From Nonomuraea harbinensis (GTDB taxonomy: Bacteria > Actinomycetota > Actinomycetes > Streptosporangiales > Streptosporangiaceae): a stretch of DNA of 64,000 nt. Position 1 is the stretch's first letter; every line of letters begins with the position of its first letter. A program made the translations under genes and the position numbers. Shown here piece by piece: positions 42,105 through 51,202 of this stretch. The notes below the pieces were generated by a model that was given only the letters and a program-made list of their open reading frames with translations, did not search any database and was not told where the DNA came from. The stretch covers positions 186,001-250,000 of the forward strand of contig NZ_JAHKRN010000005.1 in assembly GCF_019396385.1 (NCBI RefSeq), in the 5' to 3' direction.

Positions 42105-43644
42105 GCCGGACCTGCGGATCGGCATCGACGTCGGCGGCACCAACACCGACGCGGTGGTGCTCGACTCCGGCGACCGGGTGATCGCCAAGGCCAAGCGGCC
42201 GACCAGCCGGGACGTCACCGAAGGGCTGCGCGCCGCGCTGGACGCGGTGCTGGACGAGCTGGGCCCGCACGCCCACGGCCGGGTCGGCCGGGTGATGCTC
42301 GGCACCACCCACGCCACCAACGCGATCCTGGAGCGCAGGAACCTGGGCCGGGTGGCCGTGCTGCGGCTGGGCGCCCCCGCCACCACGGCCGTGCCGCCGC
42401 TGTCCGACTGGCCCGACGGCCTGCGCGAGGTCGTCTCGGCAGGCGAGGCCGTGGTGCCCGGCGGGCACTACGTGGACGGGCGCGAGATCGGCCGGCTCGA
42501 CCCCGGCTCGATCCGCCGCTTCCTGGACGGGGTGGAGGCCGACGCGGTGGCGGTCACCGCCGTGTTCAGCCCGGCCACCGCCGACCACGAGCGGGCCGCC
42601 GAGGAGCTGATCAGGAGCGAGTACGGGCTGCCGGTCTCGGTCAGCCACGAGATCGGCTCGCTCGGGCTGCTGGAGCGCGAGAACGCGACCGTGCTCAACG
42701 CCGCCCTGTACGAGGTCGCCGGGCACGTCACGAGTGCGCTGACGGCCGCGCTGGCCGAACGCGGGCTGGCGGCCACCCCCTACCTGGCGCAGAACGACGG
42801 CACGCTGATGACCCTGGAGCACGCGGCGCGGCTGCCGGTGTCGACCATCGGCTCCGGCCCGGCGAACTCGCTGCGCGGCGCCGCGTTCCTGTCGGGCGTG
42901 CCGGACGCGGTCGTCGCGGACGTCGGCGGCACCTCCACCGACCTCGGGGTGCTGACCGGAGGGTTCCCGCGCGAGTCGGCGGCGGCCGTGGAGATCGGCG
43001 GCGTGCTCACCAACTTCCGCATGCCGGACATCCTGGCCATCGCGCTGGGCGGCGGCACCGTCGTGCGCGGCGCGAAGGCCGGTCCCGACTCGGTGGGCTA
43101 CCGGATCGCGGAGGAGGCGCTGGTGTTCGGAGGCGGCACGGCGACGCTCACGGACGCGGCGGTCGCGGCCGGGCGGCGGCCGCCGGGCGTCACCTGGGAC
43201 CTGGGCGACATATCGGAAGATTTCCGCGACACTCTGCAAAGGGCGATCGCCGCCACCGACGCGCTGGCCGCCGACGCCGTGGACCGCATGACGCTCGGCC
43301 GCGCCGGCCGTCCCCTGGTGGCGGTGGGTGGCGGCGCTTTCCTGCTGCCCGAGCGGATCCCCGGCGTGAGCCGCGTCATCCGCCCGGAGCACGCCGAGGT
43401 GGCCAACGCCGTCGGCGCCGCCATCGCCCTGGCGAGCGGCAGAGTCGATACGATCATGCCTGCGGGTGAAAGCCGGACAAAGGCGATCGAAAGGGTGAGG
43501 CGGGAGGCTGCGGCACGTGCCGTGGCGGCGGGCGCGGACCCTGACCGGGTCCAGATCGTCGACCTCCTGGAGGTGCCGCTCAGCTACCTCGCGGAGCCCG
43601 CCGTGCGGATACACGCCAAAGCCGCCGGACCCCTCACCCGGTGA
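42097..43644 (+). CDS. Hydantoinase/oxoprolinase-family (HyuA-like) ATP-dependent hydrolase
   Basis: A 515-residue enzyme with the ASKHA-type phosphate motifs RIGIDVGGTNTDAVVLD (residues 6-22), GTTHATNAILERRNLGRVAVL, and DVGGTSTDLGVLTGG. Homologues open cyclic amides such as hydantoins, 5-oxoproline or N-carbamoyl compounds with ATP, or carboxylate ketones. It is shorter than 5-oxoprolinase and lacks an obvious HyuB partner; DUF917 often fills the second slot. Coupled upstream to DUF917 and 20 bp before the binding-protein gene. Confidence 0.93.
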   Translation: MAEPDLRIGIDVGGTNTDAVVLDSGDRVIAKAKRPTSRDVTEGLRAALDAVLDELGPHAHGRVGRVMLGTTHATNAILERRNLGRVAVLRLGAPATTAVPPLSDWPDGLREVVSAGEAVVPGGHYVDGREIGRLDPGSIRRFLDGVEADAVAVTAVFSPATADHERAAEELIRSEYGLPVSVSHEIGSLGLLERENATVLNAALYEVAGHVTSALTAALAERGLAATPYLAQNDGTLMTLEHAARLPVSTIGSGPANSLRGAAFLSGVPDAVVADVGGTSTDLGVLTGGFPRESAAAVEIGGVLTNFRMPDILAIALGGGTVVRGAKAGPDSVGYRIAEEALVFGGGTATLTDAAVAAGRRPPGVTWDLGDISEDFRDTLQRAIAATDALAADAVDRMTLGRAGRPLVAVGGGAFLLPERIPGVSRVIRPEHAEVANAVGAAIALASGRVDTIMPAGESRTKAIERVRREAAARAVAAGADPDRVQIVDLLEVPLSYLAEPAVRIHAKAAGPLTR

Positions 43645-43664
43645 CAATTCGAAAGGATCCCCCC

Positions 43665-45290
43665 ATGCGCTGGCACAAGCGTCTGCTCGTAGCCGGGATC
43701 GCCGGTGTCGTCGCCCTGGCCGCATCCGCGTGCGCGGGCGGCCAGGTACGCGGCGCCGGCGGCACCCCCCAGCCGAGCACCGGCGGAACGCAGGCCACCC
43801 AGTCCACCGAGAACGACGCCACCTTCGTCTACGCCCCCAACCTCGACGTGGTGACCGACTGGGACCCGGCGACCTCGTACTCCAACGAGATCATCGCCAT
43901 GACCAGCATCTACGAGGGCCTCACCCGCTACGACGCCGAGGCCAAGGAGGTCCGGCCGCGCCTGGCCACCGAGTGGTCCTCGGCGGACGAGGGCAAGGAG
44001 TGGACGTTCAAGCTGCGCCAGGGCGTGAAGTTCCACACCGGCGCCACGCTCGACGCCGAGGCCGCCAAGAAGGCCATCGAGCGCACGATGAAGTCCGGCG
44101 GCGGCGCCGCCTACATCTGGAGCGCGGTCGACAAGATCGAGACGCCGGACGCCTCGACGCTGAAGTTCACGCTCAAGTACGCGGCCCCGATGGACCTCAT
44201 CACCTCCTCCGGGTACGCCGCCCACATCTACGACGCCGAGGCGCTGGAGAAGAACGAGGACGACGTCAAGAACGGCAAGCTCGACGCCGGCACCGGCCCG
44301 TACACGATCGACTCGTGGCAGAAGGGCCAGGAGACCGAGCTGACGCTGAAGGCGTTCGACGACTACTGGGGCGGCTGGCGGCCGGAGCAGTACAAGAAGG
44401 TCGCCTTCCGCGTCACGCCGGAGATCACCACGGCGTGGCAGCTCCTCCAGCGCGGCGAGGTCAACTTCGTGCAGCGGCTCAACCCGCAGCTGTTCGAGCA
44501 GGCGGGCATGACCGAGGGCGTGCAGGCCAAGCAGACGCCGTCGTTCCAGAACCTGCTGGTGCTGTTCAACACGGCGGAGGGGCCGACGAAGGACGTGCGC
44601 GTCCGGCAGGCGCTGCAGCACGCCATCGACTACGACGGCCTGGTGGCGGCGCTCAAGGGCTCCGCGCAGAAGGCCGGCGGTCTGGTGCCGCCCGGGCTGC
44701 TCGGCCACACCACGGGCATGGAGCCCAAGCAGGACCTGGCCAAGGCGCAGGAACTGCTGCAGGACGCCGGGTACGGCCCGGACAACGCCGAGCTGAAGCT
44801 CACGCTCACCTACGCCCAGGGCGACGAGGACCAGAAGCTGCTGGTCACCCTGCTCACCGCGGCGCTGAAGAAGGTCAACGTCACCCTCGAAGCGCGGGCG
44901 ATGGCCTGGAACGCGCAGTGGGACAGGGGCAAGAAGGGCGACCAGGACATCTTCGTCATGTACTGGTTCCCCGACTACGCCGACCCGTACTCGTGGTTCC
45001 TCAACGTCTTCCGCAGCGCGGACGAGGTCTCGTTCAACCTGTCGTACCTGAAGGACGAGGCGATCGACAAGGCCATCGACGGCCTGCCGCAGCTCACCGC
45101 CACCGACCAGCTGGCGGCCGACCAGGCCTACGCCGACCTGCAGAAGAAGATCATCCAGGACGAGGCGGCGGTCGCGGTGCCGTACGTGCAGACCTACCAG
45201 CGCGCGCTCACCGCGGACGTGCTCGGGTACGTCGACAACCCGGCCTACCCGAACGTGGTCTCCTTCTACGACCTCAAGCCCGCCAGCTGA
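43665..45290 (+). CDS. ABC importer solute-binding lipoprotein, family 5 (DppA/OppA-like)
   Basis: A 541-residue extracellular lipoprotein. Signal peptide MRWHKRLLVAGIAGVVALA with lipobox ASAC at residue about 23, a Ser/Thr/Gly linker, then the SBP_bac_5 fold (DWDPATSYSNEI, RLATEWSSADEGKEWTFKLRQGVKFH, GTGPYTI, NPAYPNVVSFYDLKP). ATG 43665 is selected with GAAAGGA upstream. Family 5 proteins bind oligopeptides, nickel, opines or sugars; gene context suggests a cyclic amide or peptide-derived ligand. Confidence 0.95.
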   Translation: MRWHKRLLVAGIAGVVALAASACAGGQVRGAGGTPQPSTGGTQATQSTENDATFVYAPNLDVVTDWDPATSYSNEIIAMTSIYEGLTRYDAEAKEVRPRLATEWSSADEGKEWTFKLRQGVKFHTGATLDAEAAKKAIERTMKSGGGAAYIWSAVDKIETPDASTLKFTLKYAAPMDLITSSGYAAHIYDAEALEKNEDDVKNGKLDAGTGPYTIDSWQKGQETELTLKAFDDYWGGWRPEQYKKVAFRVTPEITTAWQLLQRGEVNFVQRLNPQLFEQAGMTEGVQAKQTPSFQNLLVLFNTAEGPTKDVRVRQALQHAIDYDGLVAALKGSAQKAGGLVPPGLLGHTTGMEPKQDLAKAQELLQDAGYGPDNAELKLTLTYAQGDEDQKLLVTLLTAALKKVNVTLEARAMAWNAQWDRGKKGDQDIFVMYWFPDYADPYSWFLNVFRSADEVSFNLSYLKDEAIDKAIDGLPQLTATDQLAADQAYADLQKKIIQDEAAVAVPYVQTYQRALTADVLGYVDNPAYPNVVSFYDLKPAS

Positions 45291-45293
45291 CTG

Positions 45294-46310
45294 ATGCCGC
45301 GCTACCTGATCCGCCGGCTGGGCCAGGCACTCCTGGTCATGGCCGGCGTGGTCGCCCTCACCTTCGTCATCACGAGGATGGTGCCCGGCGATCCGGCGGT
45401 CGCCTACGCCGGGCCCAAGGCCACGCCCGAGCAGCTCGCCGAGGTGCGCGCCCGCTTCGGGCTGGACGACCCGCTCTGGGTGCAGCTCGGCAACTACGTC
45501 AGGGATCTGGTGACGGGCGACTGGCAGACCAGCCTGCACACCCGGCGGCCGGTGCTGGAGGATCTGTACCACGCCTTCCCGGCCAGCCTGGAGCTGGTCG
45601 GGGCCGGCCTGGTGATCGCCGTCGTGGCAGGCATCCCCGTCGGCGTGCTGGCCGCCCGGTTCAGGGGCCGCTTCCCTGACTTCTCGGTCCGGCTGACCAG
45701 CATGCTCGCGGTGTCGCTGCCGGTGTTCTGGCTGGCGCTGGCCCTGCAGACGGTCTTCGCCAGCAACCTGGGCTGGTTCCCGGTCGCCGGGGAGTACGAC
45801 AGCGCGCTCGACACCACCAGCCCGCTGACGCTCTGGACGAACATCACCGTCGTGGACGCGCTCATCACCGGCAACTGGCCGATCCTCACCAGCACGCTGG
45901 CGCACCTGGTGCTCCCGGCCCTGGTCGTGGCCGCGTACCCGGCGGGCGTGATCGCGCAGATGGTGCGCGCCACGCTCATCGAGGAGGCGTCGCAGGACCA
46001 CGCCCGGCTGGAGCGGGCGCTCGGCTTCCGCGAGACGACCATCCTGACCCGGTTCGCGCTGCGGCCCGCGCTCAACCCGGTGCTGTCGCTGATCGCGCTG
46101 GTGTTCGCGTACGCGATCGTGAACGGGTTCCTGGTCGAGGCCGTCTTCAACTGGCCCGGCCTGGGCCGCTACGCGGTCAACGCCATCTCCAGCTCCGACA
46201 CCCCGGCGGTCGCGGGCGTCACCCTGCTGGTCGCGCTGATGTACGTGCTCGCCAACCTCGTGGTGGACCTGCTGCAGGGCGTCGTCGACCCGAGGGCGAG
46301 GGCCCGGTGA
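45294..46310 (+). CDS. ABC permease, DppB-type
   Basis: A 338-residue inner membrane permease with six helices; starts MPRYLIRRLGQALLVMAGVVALTFVI and includes GDPAVAYAGPKATPEQLAEVRARFGLDDPLWVQ and the EAA loop with ASQDHARLERALGFRETTIL. It begins three bases after the binding-protein stop and ends by overlapping the next permease. Confidence 0.95.
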   Translation: MPRYLIRRLGQALLVMAGVVALTFVITRMVPGDPAVAYAGPKATPEQLAEVRARFGLDDPLWVQLGNYVRDLVTGDWQTSLHTRRPVLEDLYHAFPASLELVGAGLVIAVVAGIPVGVLAARFRGRFPDFSVRLTSMLAVSLPVFWLALALQTVFASNLGWFPVAGEYDSALDTTSPLTLWTNITVVDALITGNWPILTSTLAHLVLPALVVAAYPAGVIAQMVRATLIEEASQDHARLERALGFRETTILTRFALRPALNPVLSLIALVFAYAIVNGFLVEAVFNWPGLGRYAVNAISSSDTPAVAGVTLLVALMYVLANLVVDLLQGVVDPRARAR

Positions 46311-47164
46311 GCGCGCTGCCCGAGGCGGCGCCGCTGCGCCGCACCCTGCCGAGGGTCACCGACCGGTTCGCACTCGCCGGGGCGGTGCTGATCGCGCTCA
46401 TCGCGCTGGCCGCCCTGCTCGCGCCCTGGCTCGCCCCCCACCCGCCGGACGAGGTGGACCCGTTCGCCGCGCTGCGGCCGCCGGACGCCGCGCACTGGTT
46501 CGGCACCGACGCGGCCGGCCGCGACGTGCTCACCCGGGTGCTGTACGGCGGGCGGACGTCGCTGTTCATCGCCGTGACCGTGCTGGCGGTCTCGGCCACC
46601 ACGGGCGTCCTGCTGGGCGTCGTGGCCGGGTACGCGGGCGGCTGGGTCAGAGACGTGATCATGCGGATCACGGACGTGTTCCTGGCCTTCCCCGCGCTGC
46701 TGCTGTCTGTGGCCCTGGCGGTCGTGCTGCAGCCGAGCGTCACCACCGTGATCGTGGCCATCGCGGTCACCTGGTGGCCGTGGTACGCGCGGCTGTCGGC
46801 GTCGATGGCCGCCTCCATCGCCACCCGCCCGTACGTGGACGCCGCGCGCTGCCTGGGCGTGCCCGCGCCCATGATCATCCTGCGGCACGTGCTGCCGAAC
46901 TCGCTGACGCCCGTCCTGGTCCAGGTCTCGCTGGACGGCGGCGGGGTCATCCTCACCGCCGCGGCGCTGTCGTACCTGGGGCTGGGCGCCCAGGAGCCGA
47001 CGGCGGAGTGGGGGCTGATGGTGGAGCAGGGGCAGTCGCTGTTCACCACGAACTGGTGGGTCGTCACCTTCCCCGGGCTGGCGATCCTGCTGACCGCGTT
47101 CGCGTTCAACGTGCTGGGCGAAGGGCTGCGCAACGCGCTGGACCCGCGGAGGATCGTGAAGTGA
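46307..47164 (+). CDS. ABC permease, DppC-type
   Basis: A 285-residue permease of the OppC/DppC type: FGTDAAGRDVLTRVLYGGRTSL near residue 65, TRPYVDAARCLGVPAPMIILRHVLPN in the EAA loop, and ALSYLGLGAQEPTAEWG. It pairs with the preceding permease. GTG 46307 overlaps the upstream stop; its stop overlaps the ATPase start as GTGA. Confidence 0.95.
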   Translation: MSALPEAAPLRRTLPRVTDRFALAGAVLIALIALAALLAPWLAPHPPDEVDPFAALRPPDAAHWFGTDAAGRDVLTRVLYGGRTSLFIAVTVLAVSATTGVLLGVVAGYAGGWVRDVIMRITDVFLAFPALLLSVALAVVLQPSVTTVIVAIAVTWWPWYARLSASMAASIATRPYVDAARCLGVPAPMIILRHVLPNSLTPVLVQVSLDGGGVILTAAALSYLGLGAQEPTAEWGLMVEQGQSLFTTNWWVVTFPGLAILLTAFAFNVLGEGLRNALDPRRIVK

Positions 47165-47898
47165 TCGAGGTACGCGACCTCCGGGTGAGCTACGGCGGGC
47201 GGGTCGTGGCGAAGGTGCCGGAGCTGGACGTGGCCCCCGGCGAGTGCGTGGCGATCGTGGGGGAGAGCGGCTCCGGCAAGTCCACCACGCTGCTGGCGCT
47301 GCTCGGGCTCACCGAGGGCGCCGAGGTCGGCGGGCGGATCCGGGTGGCCGGGGTGGACGTGACGAGCGCCTCGCCGGCCGAGCTGCGCGCGATCAGGGGA
47401 GCCAGGGTGGCGCTCGTCATGCAGTCGCCGCAGGCCGCGCTCAGCCCCACCCTCCGGCTCGGCACGCTGATGCGCCGGGCGCTCAGGCTGCACGGCGTCG
47501 GCGACGCGGAGCGGGTCATGGCCGAGGCGGTCGAGGCCGTCCTGCTCGACCCGGCCATCCTGCGCCGCTACCCGCACGAGGTCTCCGGCGGGCAGGCGCA
47601 GCGGTTCGCGATCGCGCTGGCCATCGCGCTGGGCGCGGAGGCGATCCTGGCCGACGAGCCGACCAGCGCCCTGGACGTGACCGTGCAGGCCGAGGTGGTG
47701 GCCGTGCTGCGCACGCTCTGCGCCGAGCGCGGGCTGGCGCTGCTGCTCGTCTCGCACGACCTGGCCCTGGTCTCCACCATCGCCCACCGGGTGCTGGTCA
47801 TGCGCGCCGGCGAGGTCGTGGAGAGCGGCCCCGCCGGCCGCGTGCTGTCCGAGCCGTCCCACCCCTACACCCGCGAACTGCTGGAGGCGCTGCCGTGA
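47161..47898 (+). CDS. ABC ATPase, DppD-type
   Basis: A 245-residue ATPase: Walker A GESGSGKST (residues about 36-44), signature VSGGQAQR, Walker B AILADEPTSALD, and switch His in SHDL. It is short, ending at HPYTRELLEALP without the C-terminal CxxxxxxxC oligopeptide-transport extension. GTG 47161 starts within the previous stop. Confidence 0.95.
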   Translation: MIEVRDLRVSYGGRVVAKVPELDVAPGECVAIVGESGSGKSTTLLALLGLTEGAEVGGRIRVAGVDVTSASPAELRAIRGARVALVMQSPQAALSPTLRLGTLMRRALRLHGVGDAERVMAEAVEAVLLDPAILRRYPHEVSGGQAQRFAIALAIALGAEAILADEPTSALDVTVQAEVVAVLRTLCAERGLALLLVSHDLALVSTIAHRVLVMRAGEVVESGPAGRVLSEPSHPYTRELLEALP

Positions 47899-48815
47899 CA
47901 TCGTCGGGGAGCCTGCTGAGGGCGGAGCGGGTGACGCTCGGGTACGGCCGCACGCCCGTGGTCCACGACGTCACCCTGGACATCACCGGGGGCGGGGTCG
48001 GCCTGATCGGGGAGAGCGGATCGGGCAAGACCACGCTGGCGCGCGCCTTCCTCGGCCTCCTCACCCCCATGTCCGGAAATATCCTGTACGGGGACCAGAA
48101 CCTGAAAAAAGTGGACATGAGGCGCTTCCGCGGCGACGTCCAGCCCGTCTTCCAGGCCGAGGCCCTGGACCCCCGGATGCGCGTCGGCCGCTCCGTAGCC
48201 GAGGCGCTGCCCCGGGACGCCCGCCACCGCGTCCCCGAGCTGCTCGAACAGGTCGGCCTGGACCCCGCGCTGGCGAGCCGCCGGCCGCACCAGCTCTCCG
48301 GCGGCCAGCGCCAGCGGGTGGTCATCGCCCGCGCGCTCGCCGTGAACCCGAAACTGCTCATCCTCGACGAGCCCACCAGCGCCCTGGACGTGACGGTCCA
48401 GGCCAGGATCCTCGACCTGATCGCGGGGCTGGCGGCGGAACGCCTGCTCATCACGCACAACCTGGCCGTGGTGGGGAAGCTGTGCCGCACCTCGCACGTG
48501 CTCTTCGCGGGCCGCGTGGTCGAGTCGGGCCCCACGGCCGACCTGCTCGCCAGGCCCGCTCACCCGTACACGCTGGCGCTGCGCGACGCCGTCCCGAAGC
48601 TGGGGGGAGAGCCGCCCGTGGCGCGGGGGCGCGCGGAGGTGAGGCCGGCGGAGACGGGCTGCCCGTTCCGGCCGCGCTGCCCGATGGCGGTGACGGAGTG
48701 CGATCGCGCGCCCGCGCTGCGGGACCTAGGAGGGCATCAGGAGGGACAGGACGGGCGCCGGGTCGCCTGCCACCGGGCCGAGGACGTGCTCAGAGAGCCT
48801 TCAGCCCGTCGATGA
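47895..48815 (+). CDS. ABC ATPase, DppF-type
   Basis: A 306-residue ATPase with Walker A GESGSGKTT, signature LSGGQRQR, Walker B LLILDEPTSALD and switch His in THNL. Its C-terminus has the oligo-HPY extension with CPFRPRCPMAVTEC, a cysteine motif typical of Dpp/Opp ATPases. It completes the five-component importer and overlaps the convergent DUF742 gene by 26 bp. Confidence 0.95.
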   Translation: MTSSGSLLRAERVTLGYGRTPVVHDVTLDITGGGVGLIGESGSGKTTLARAFLGLLTPMSGNILYGDQNLKKVDMRRFRGDVQPVFQAEALDPRMRVGRSVAEALPRDARHRVPELLEQVGLDPALASRRPHQLSGGQRQRVVIARALAVNPKLLILDEPTSALDVTVQARILDLIAGLAAERLLITHNLAVVGKLCRTSHVLFAGRVVESGPTADLLARPAHPYTLALRDAVPKLGGEPPVARGRAEVRPAETGCPFRPRCPMAVTECDRAPALRDLGGHQEGQDGRRVACHRAEDVLREPSARR

Positions 48816-49149
48816 CCTCCAGGAGCACCGTGGCGTCGGGCGCCGGAGGCGGCGACTCCACCTGGACGAGCTTCTGCTGGTGCAGGTCGCCGACGAGGAC
48901 CCGGACCACGCCGATGGGCAGGTTCAGCTCCGCGGCGACGTCCACCAGCCGCGTCGGCTTGGTGCACTTCTGCAGGATGATCAGATGCTCGGGACCGAGC
49001 CCGACCGGCGGCGTCAGGCCGCCGGAGGTGATGATGACGGCGATGAGGTCGATGGCCTCGCTCGCGGGCACCGTCCGGCCCCGGGTGAGTAAGTAGGCGG
49101 GGACGATCGGACCGGCGTCCTCGTCCAGCCAGCGCTCGTCTCTACTCAC
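48790..49149 (-). CDS. DUF742 protein (CvnC-like)
   Basis: A 119-residue DUF742 protein, the third component of actinobacterial conservons: PIVPAYLLTRGRTVP, LGPEHLIILQKCTKPTRLVDVAAELNLPIGVVRVLVGDLHQQKLV, which is a winged-helix-like segment. It overlaps the end of the sensor kinase gene by 8 bases. The roadblock (CvnB) gene normally between them is absent, as is the GTPase (CvnD) gene after it. Confidence 0.93.
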   Translation of the reverse strand: MSRDERWLDEDAGPIVPAYLLTRGRTVPASEAIDLIAVIITSGGLTPPVGLGPEHLIILQKCTKPTRLVDVAAELNLPIGVVRVLVGDLHQQKLVQVESPPPAPDATVLLEVIDGLKAL

Positions 49150-51040
49150 CTTGCACCACCCGGATCGGGCGGGCCGGGGCCGCGGTGGGCTCCTCCGGCT
49201 CGTCCGGAGGATCTGTTACGTGTTCTGCCGGGATCAGCACGATGGCGGTGGTCCCTCCATATGGTGAATCGCGCAACATCACGCGAATGTCATGCCTGGC
49301 GGCCAGGCGGGAAACGACGAAGAGACCGAGCCGCTCGCTGTCGGCCAGGTCGAACTCGGGCGGGCTGGCCAGCCGCTCGTTGTACTCGGCCAGCTGCTCG
49401 TCACTCATCCCGAGCCCCCGGTCCTCCACGTGGAAGGCGAAGCCGCGGGCCGCCACCTCGCCTCGCACGATCACCGAGGTGTGCGGGGGAGAATAGACGG
49501 TGGCGTTCTCGATGAGCTCGGCCACCAGGTGGATCACGTCGCCGACCACGGGCCCGGTCAGACGCTGGGCCGGCATCGGGTCGACGATCACCCGCTGGTA
49601 GTCCTCCACCTCGGCGGCGGCGCCGCGGGCCACGTCCAGCATTGGCACGGGCTTGCTCCAGCCGCGGCCGGGGGTGGCGCCCGACAGGATGATCAGGCCC
49701 TCGGCGTGCCGGCGCATCCGGGTGGCCAGGTGGTCGAGCCGGAACAGGTCGTCGAGGTCGTCGGGGTCGGTGGCGCGGTGCTGCATGCCCTCCAGCTGGA
49801 TGCGCTGGCGGTGCAGCAGCGCCTGGCTGCGCCTGGCGAGGTTGCGGAACACGTGGCCGACGCCGTCCCGCAGCTGCGCCTGGCCGACGGCCGCCTCGAC
49901 CGCGGTCTGCTGGACCGTGGAGAAGGCCTGGCCGACGTCGTCGATCTCGACGGTCGTGCTGGCGACGGAGAGCTCGGGCACGTCAACCGTCTCCCCCTTC
50001 CGCAGCTTGGCGACGACCTCGGGCAGCCGCTCCTGGGCCACCTCCAGCGCCGCCCCGCGGAGATTGGCCAGTTCCTTGGACAGGCGGTTGCCCATCCGCA
50101 GCGAGAACGCGATCGAGACCAGGATCAGCGCGAAGCATGTCCCGGCCAGCAGCAGCGCCCGGGTGAGCCCGGCGTCGGCCACCGGCTCTGAGCGCTCCTG
50201 CAGGATCATGCTCGCGCGCATCTGGGCCTCTTGGAAAGACTTCGCCAGAGACTCGGTGGTGTCCAGCCATCCGCGCGGCGAGCCGCCCGCGACGATCTGG
50301 TCCTCCATCAGTCGCATCCGCTGGTAGACGGGCGAGGTGATGATCGACACCTGGGTCTCGCGCAGGCTGGGGTCCAGCTGGCCGAGCGAGTGGTCGATGA
50401 GGAAGCGCCGGTTGCCCACCAGCCGGGTGAACAGCCTGCGCTCGGCCACCGTGGTGGTGCCCAGGCCCAGTGCCTGCTCGCGGGTGAGCAGCTCCTTGGC
50501 GTAGCCGAGGTCGATGACGATCCTGGACTGCTCGTAGATCGGCAGGTCGTCGATGTAGCCGACCCGCCGGTGCAGGTCGAAGAGGGCGTCGAGGATCGTG
50601 TTGTACCCCTCCACCGTGCGCAGACGGTCGGACAGGCCCGTGTCGATCTCTCCCCTGACCGCGTCGAGCCTGTCGAGCTGCGTGTACACCGCGTCCACCT
50701 GCTTGCGGATCGCCTCCGAGGTATCCCGGGACCTGCCCGAGGACTTCTTGAACTCCTCCTTCGCCCTGTCGCTGCGTGAGCGCTGCTCGATGAGCGCCGA
50801 CCTGTCGGCCGACACGCCGGCGCCCAGGAGCTGAACGGAGGCGAGGCGCTCGCGCTGCAGCTCGTTGCCGAGCTTGTACGCCGGGTGTCGCAGGTTCGTC
50901 CAGAGCGTCTGATACTGCCTCAGCTCCAGACTCTCGCCCGCCGTGACGGCGGTGATTACCCCCCACAACACCACCATCGAGGCCAGCGGAACCAGCAGTA
51001 GGCCGATGATCTTCAGGCGGATCGTTCGGCTACGACCCAT
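49142..51040 (-). CDS. Nitrate/nitrite-sensing-domain histidine kinase-like protein (CvnA-like)
   Basis: A 632-residue membrane protein. Two helices (residues 10-32 and about 290-310) flank an extracellular NIT domain; a HAMP-like segment and dimerisation helix (HVFRNLARRSQALLHRQRIQLEG) lead to an HATPase with LVAELIENATVYSPP (N box) and GLGMSDEQL (G1). A Pro-rich tail follows. In conservons the A protein is a sensor-like ATPase acting with B, C and D. Here only DUF742 remains. Confidence 0.93.
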   Translation of the reverse strand: MGRSRTIRLKIIGLLLVPLASMVVLWGVITAVTAGESLELRQYQTLWTNLRHPAYKLGNELQRERLASVQLLGAGVSADRSALIEQRSRSDRAKEEFKKSSGRSRDTSEAIRKQVDAVYTQLDRLDAVRGEIDTGLSDRLRTVEGYNTILDALFDLHRRVGYIDDLPIYEQSRIVIDLGYAKELLTREQALGLGTTTVAERRLFTRLVGNRRFLIDHSLGQLDPSLRETQVSIITSPVYQRMRLMEDQIVAGGSPRGWLDTTESLAKSFQEAQMRASMILQERSEPVADAGLTRALLLAGTCFALILVSIAFSLRMGNRLSKELANLRGAALEVAQERLPEVVAKLRKGETVDVPELSVASTTVEIDDVGQAFSTVQQTAVEAAVGQAQLRDGVGHVFRNLARRSQALLHRQRIQLEGMQHRATDPDDLDDLFRLDHLATRMRRHAEGLIILSGATPGRGWSKPVPMLDVARGAAAEVEDYQRVIVDPMPAQRLTGPVVGDVIHLVAELIENATVYSPPHTSVIVRGEVAARGFAFHVEDRGLGMSDEQLAEYNERLASPPEFDLADSERLGLFVVSRLAARHDIRVMLRDSPYGGTTAIVLIPAEHVTDPPDEPEEPTAAPARPIRVVQGE

Positions 51041-51202
51041 GGCACCTCACTCCGGTCGGTCCCCTGCTGGCAACCCCGGACGGGACAAGGCACGAGAATA
51101 GCAATTCGATCTCCGGATTGCCCAATTTTTCGGTGGTTTCGGCCATCGGGCCATGATCGTCTAGTAGGTTCTCCCAGGAGATCGGTCATAGAGGGAGATG
51201 CG

